Part shown: positions 62,319-64,000 of the stretch, piece after piece
Numbering within the stretch: position 1 is the first letter of the stretch
How the letters are laid out: every line of letters begins with the position of its first letter
From: Candidatus Kapaibacterium sp.
Lineage (GTDB): Bacteria > Bacteroidota > Ignavibacteria > Kapaibacteriales > UBA7675
Direction of reading: 5' to 3'
NCBI GenBank assembly: GCA_028284775.1
Contig: JANQRB010000015.1
Coordinates: 1 to 64,000 of the forward strand
DNA length: 64,000 nt
Made by a program: the position numbers and the translations under genes
The notes under the pieces: model-generated
The model's input: the letters and a program-made list of their open reading frames with translations, nothing else
The model's database searches: none
Told to the model about the DNA's origin: nothing

Positions 62319-64000
62319 ATGCATTCCATACTTTTTTTGGATGATAATCAGGACAATCGGCAGCTTTTGCGTTCACAGAATGCGGCCTCGATGCGGGTTT
62401 ACGAAGCGCAAAACGTTATCGAGTCACTCGAGTTGTTTGCCGATAAGGAGGTATGCGTCATTGTTGCTGCCTGGCGCTGTCTTAGTGCCGGTACTTTGGA
62501 GTCCTTACTGCAGGGCACAGCGGATTCGGTGCCAGTAATAGTATTAGGCTCTCCAGATTGCCAATATCCGGAAGGAATCACCAGAAACCCTCGAATATTC
62601 CAGATTCTTGATGAACCATGGCATGAAGAATTACTGCGAAAAACGATTCTCAATGCCTGCGAGAGTTCTACGCTGCGGAAACGAAATGCAGCGCTGACGC
62701 AGCAACTAGCGCGATTACAGCCGAAGCTGAAAGAAGGTAATACGTCGCTGCCCAGTCTGCACACTTCCAAATCAATGGAGGCAAGTGATGCGATACCATC
62801 CGCTGCAAAAGGTGAAGGTCTGCCGGATGCCAACCGTAGTGAAGCAGACCAACAACTGCGTACATTACTGCCAAACATACCTGCGGTTGTTTTCCAGTGT
62901 CAGGTTGACGATGATCGCACCATGCTGGTAATGAACGAGCGTATTGAAGAGATTGCGGGTTATACCGCCTCCAATTTTCTCGACAATCAAGTGCTGAGCT
63001 TTAGCAGCATTATCCATGAGGAAGATCGTGATCAAGTGCTGAGCTCAATCAAGAAGGCTGCAGCTAACAGCAATTCTTACCAGTTAGAGTATCGTATCGT
63101 GTGCCGAAACGGAAGCGAGCGTTGGCTTGGCGAGCAGGGACAGGTGCTCGAAGAAAACGGATCGACGCCGGTATTGGCCGGCATACTGTTTGATATTAAT
63201 TCCCGCAAGCAGAGTGAATTTCGCTATCGCGACTTGTTGGAAGTTGCCCCCGACGCAATAGTGACTGTTGATGAGGACGGCAAAATCATCCTTGTCAACG
63301 CCCAGTCGGAGCGTGTGTTCGGGTATTCGCGCGATGAAATGATTGGTCAGTCGATTGAAATGTTGATGCCAAGGCGCTATCGGGCGGCACACCCGATGAA
63401 GCGCCGAAGTTTTATGCAGAACTCTCAGTTCCGCGCGATGGGATCTGGTCTCGAACTCTATGCTTTACGTAAAGACGGCGGAGAATTTCCGGTGGAAATT
63501 AGTCTTAGCCCATTGAAGTATGATAATGAGTTACTGGTGTCCGCCGCGATTCGCGATATCACCGAGCGCAAACGGGAGACGCAACGCTTTAAAGATTTGC
63601 TTGAATCGGCGCCCGATGCTACGGTTTTGGCAAATCAAGAGGGTCGGATCCTCATGGTTAACTCACAGACGGAAGTACTGTTTGGATACCGTCGCGATGA
63701 GCTGATCGGCAAAACGGTCGAAATGCTCTTGCCCGAAAGTCTCAAGCATGCCCACAGCAAACACCGTCAGGCGTATTCCCGAAAGCCGACAGTACGTAAA
63801 ATGGGTGTTGGACTGGACCTGAAGGGCAAGCGCAAAGACGGCACGGAGTTTTCAGTCGAGATCAGTTTGAGTCCCCTGGAATCAGAAGGGGAGCTTTTGG
63901 TGTCCGCTGCGATACGCGACATTACCGAGCGCAAGCGCCAGGAAGCACTATTGCTCGAGAATTTCAATGAATTGAAAGCGACACAGGCTCAGCTGATTCA
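62319..64000 (+). CDS. Pseudo-receiver/multi-PAS signalling protein (truncated by window end)
   Basis: Open from ATG 62319 to the window end (560 codons visible). The first 110 residues look like a response-regulator receiver (ILFLDDNQDNRQLL), but the usual phospho-Asp position reads VIVAAW, and the normally conserved Lys before Pro is Glu (LDEPW), so it is a degenerate receiver. Three PAS domains follow: about 190-300 (with a PAC-like end), 305-425 and 430-550, the last two near-identical in structure (VNAQSERVFGY, EMIGQSIEMLMP; VNSQTEVLFGY, ELIGKTVEMLLP; both with AAIRDITERKR). A coiled coil begins at the right edge, so a histidine kinase or similar output probably follows. Confidence 0.85.
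   Translation, partial: MHSILFLDDNQDNRQLLRSQNAASMRVYEAQNVIESLELFADKEVCVIVAAWRCLSAGTLESLLQGTADSVPVIVLGSPDCQYPEGITRNPRIFQILDEPWHEELLRKTILNACESSTLRKRNAALTQQLARLQPKLKEGNTSLPSLHTSKSMEASDAIPSAAKGEGLPDANRSEADQQLRTLLPNIPAVVFQCQVDDDRTMLVMNERIEEIAGYTASNFLDNQVLSFSSIIHEEDRDQVLSSIKKAAANSNSYQLEYRIVCRNGSERWLGEQGQVLEENGSTPVLAGILFDINSRKQSEFRYRDLLEVAPDAIVTVDEDGKIILVNAQSERVFGYSRDEMIGQSIEMLMPRRYRAAHPMKRRSFMQNSQFRAMGSGLELYALRKDGGEFPVEISLSPLKYDNELLVSAAIRDITERKRETQRFKDLLESAPDATVLANQEGRILMVNSQTEVLFGYRRDELIGKTVEMLLPESLKHAHSKHRQAYSRKPTVRKMGVGLDLKGKRKDGTEFSVEISLSPLESEGELLVSAAIRDITERKRQEALLLENFNELKATQAQLI

Overview
The window reads as a chromosomal segment of a free-living Gram-negative bacterium of the FCB (Bacteroidota-like) group. 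The main clue is a set of large secreted proteins with N-terminal signal peptides and C-terminal PNP-type sorting modules, typical cargo of the type IX secretion system (T9SS): 3385-5580, 7532-8779, 8947-10170, 41883-43958, 49104-51329, 56508-58664, and probably 48101-48928. Soluble TPR-histidine kinases, a Bacteroidota-style helical-repeat protein and OM-barrel proteins fit the same picture. No rRNA, tRNA, CRISPR array or intact insertion sequence was seen, and I cannot fix the genus. Most genes look moderately GC-rich; 26634-28740 and 5800-6550 are visibly AT-richer.

Left part (1-14220): a TPR-histidine kinase, a secreted caspase-like protease, a GNAT acetyltransferase, DNA-3-methyladenine glycosylase I, two paralogous T9SS propeller-like proteins, a translationally coupled zinc-ribbon membrane protein plus coiled-coil lipoprotein, and an outer-membrane beta-barrel protein.

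Central accessory island (14221-28740): a STAND-type ATPase with an HTH tail on the plus strand faces a minus-strand cluster (26633 down to 17220). In transcription order the cluster encodes an unknown small protein, a pentein (agmatine/arginine deiminase-like) enzyme fused to a TIR domain, a TIR-WD40 protein, a TerY-like VWA protein, a Ser/Thr kinase, a PP2C phosphatase, an unknown 471-aa protein and a putative macro-like protein. The last five genes are packed with overlaps or short gaps. This looks like a phospho-regulated conflict or stress-signalling system: a VWA/kinase/phosphatase triad beside two related TIR proteins. It is the best candidate in the window for an undescribed system. 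An AT-rich helical-repeat gene follows.

Middle (29134-44512): PIG-L deacetylase, a secreted HExxH peptidase-like protein, a divergent TetR/glyoxalase pair with clear operators, a divergent LysR/membrane-protein pair, a striking 127-128 bp tandem repeat array (35050-35846), MmgE/PrpD next to a phosphosulfolactate-synthase-like protein, a TPR lipoprotein, a DUF4331 T9SS protein and a SnoaL-like protein.

Right part (45555-64000): a second TPR-histidine kinase, T9SS BNR-repeat proteins, two TetR regulators with recognisable operators next to a lipoprotein and an SDR oxidoreductase, a DUF1963 protein, a Fur-family/MerC operon, a RIO-type kinase, a TfoX/YjbR-like small protein, and a pseudo-receiver/PAS signalling protein cut by the window end.
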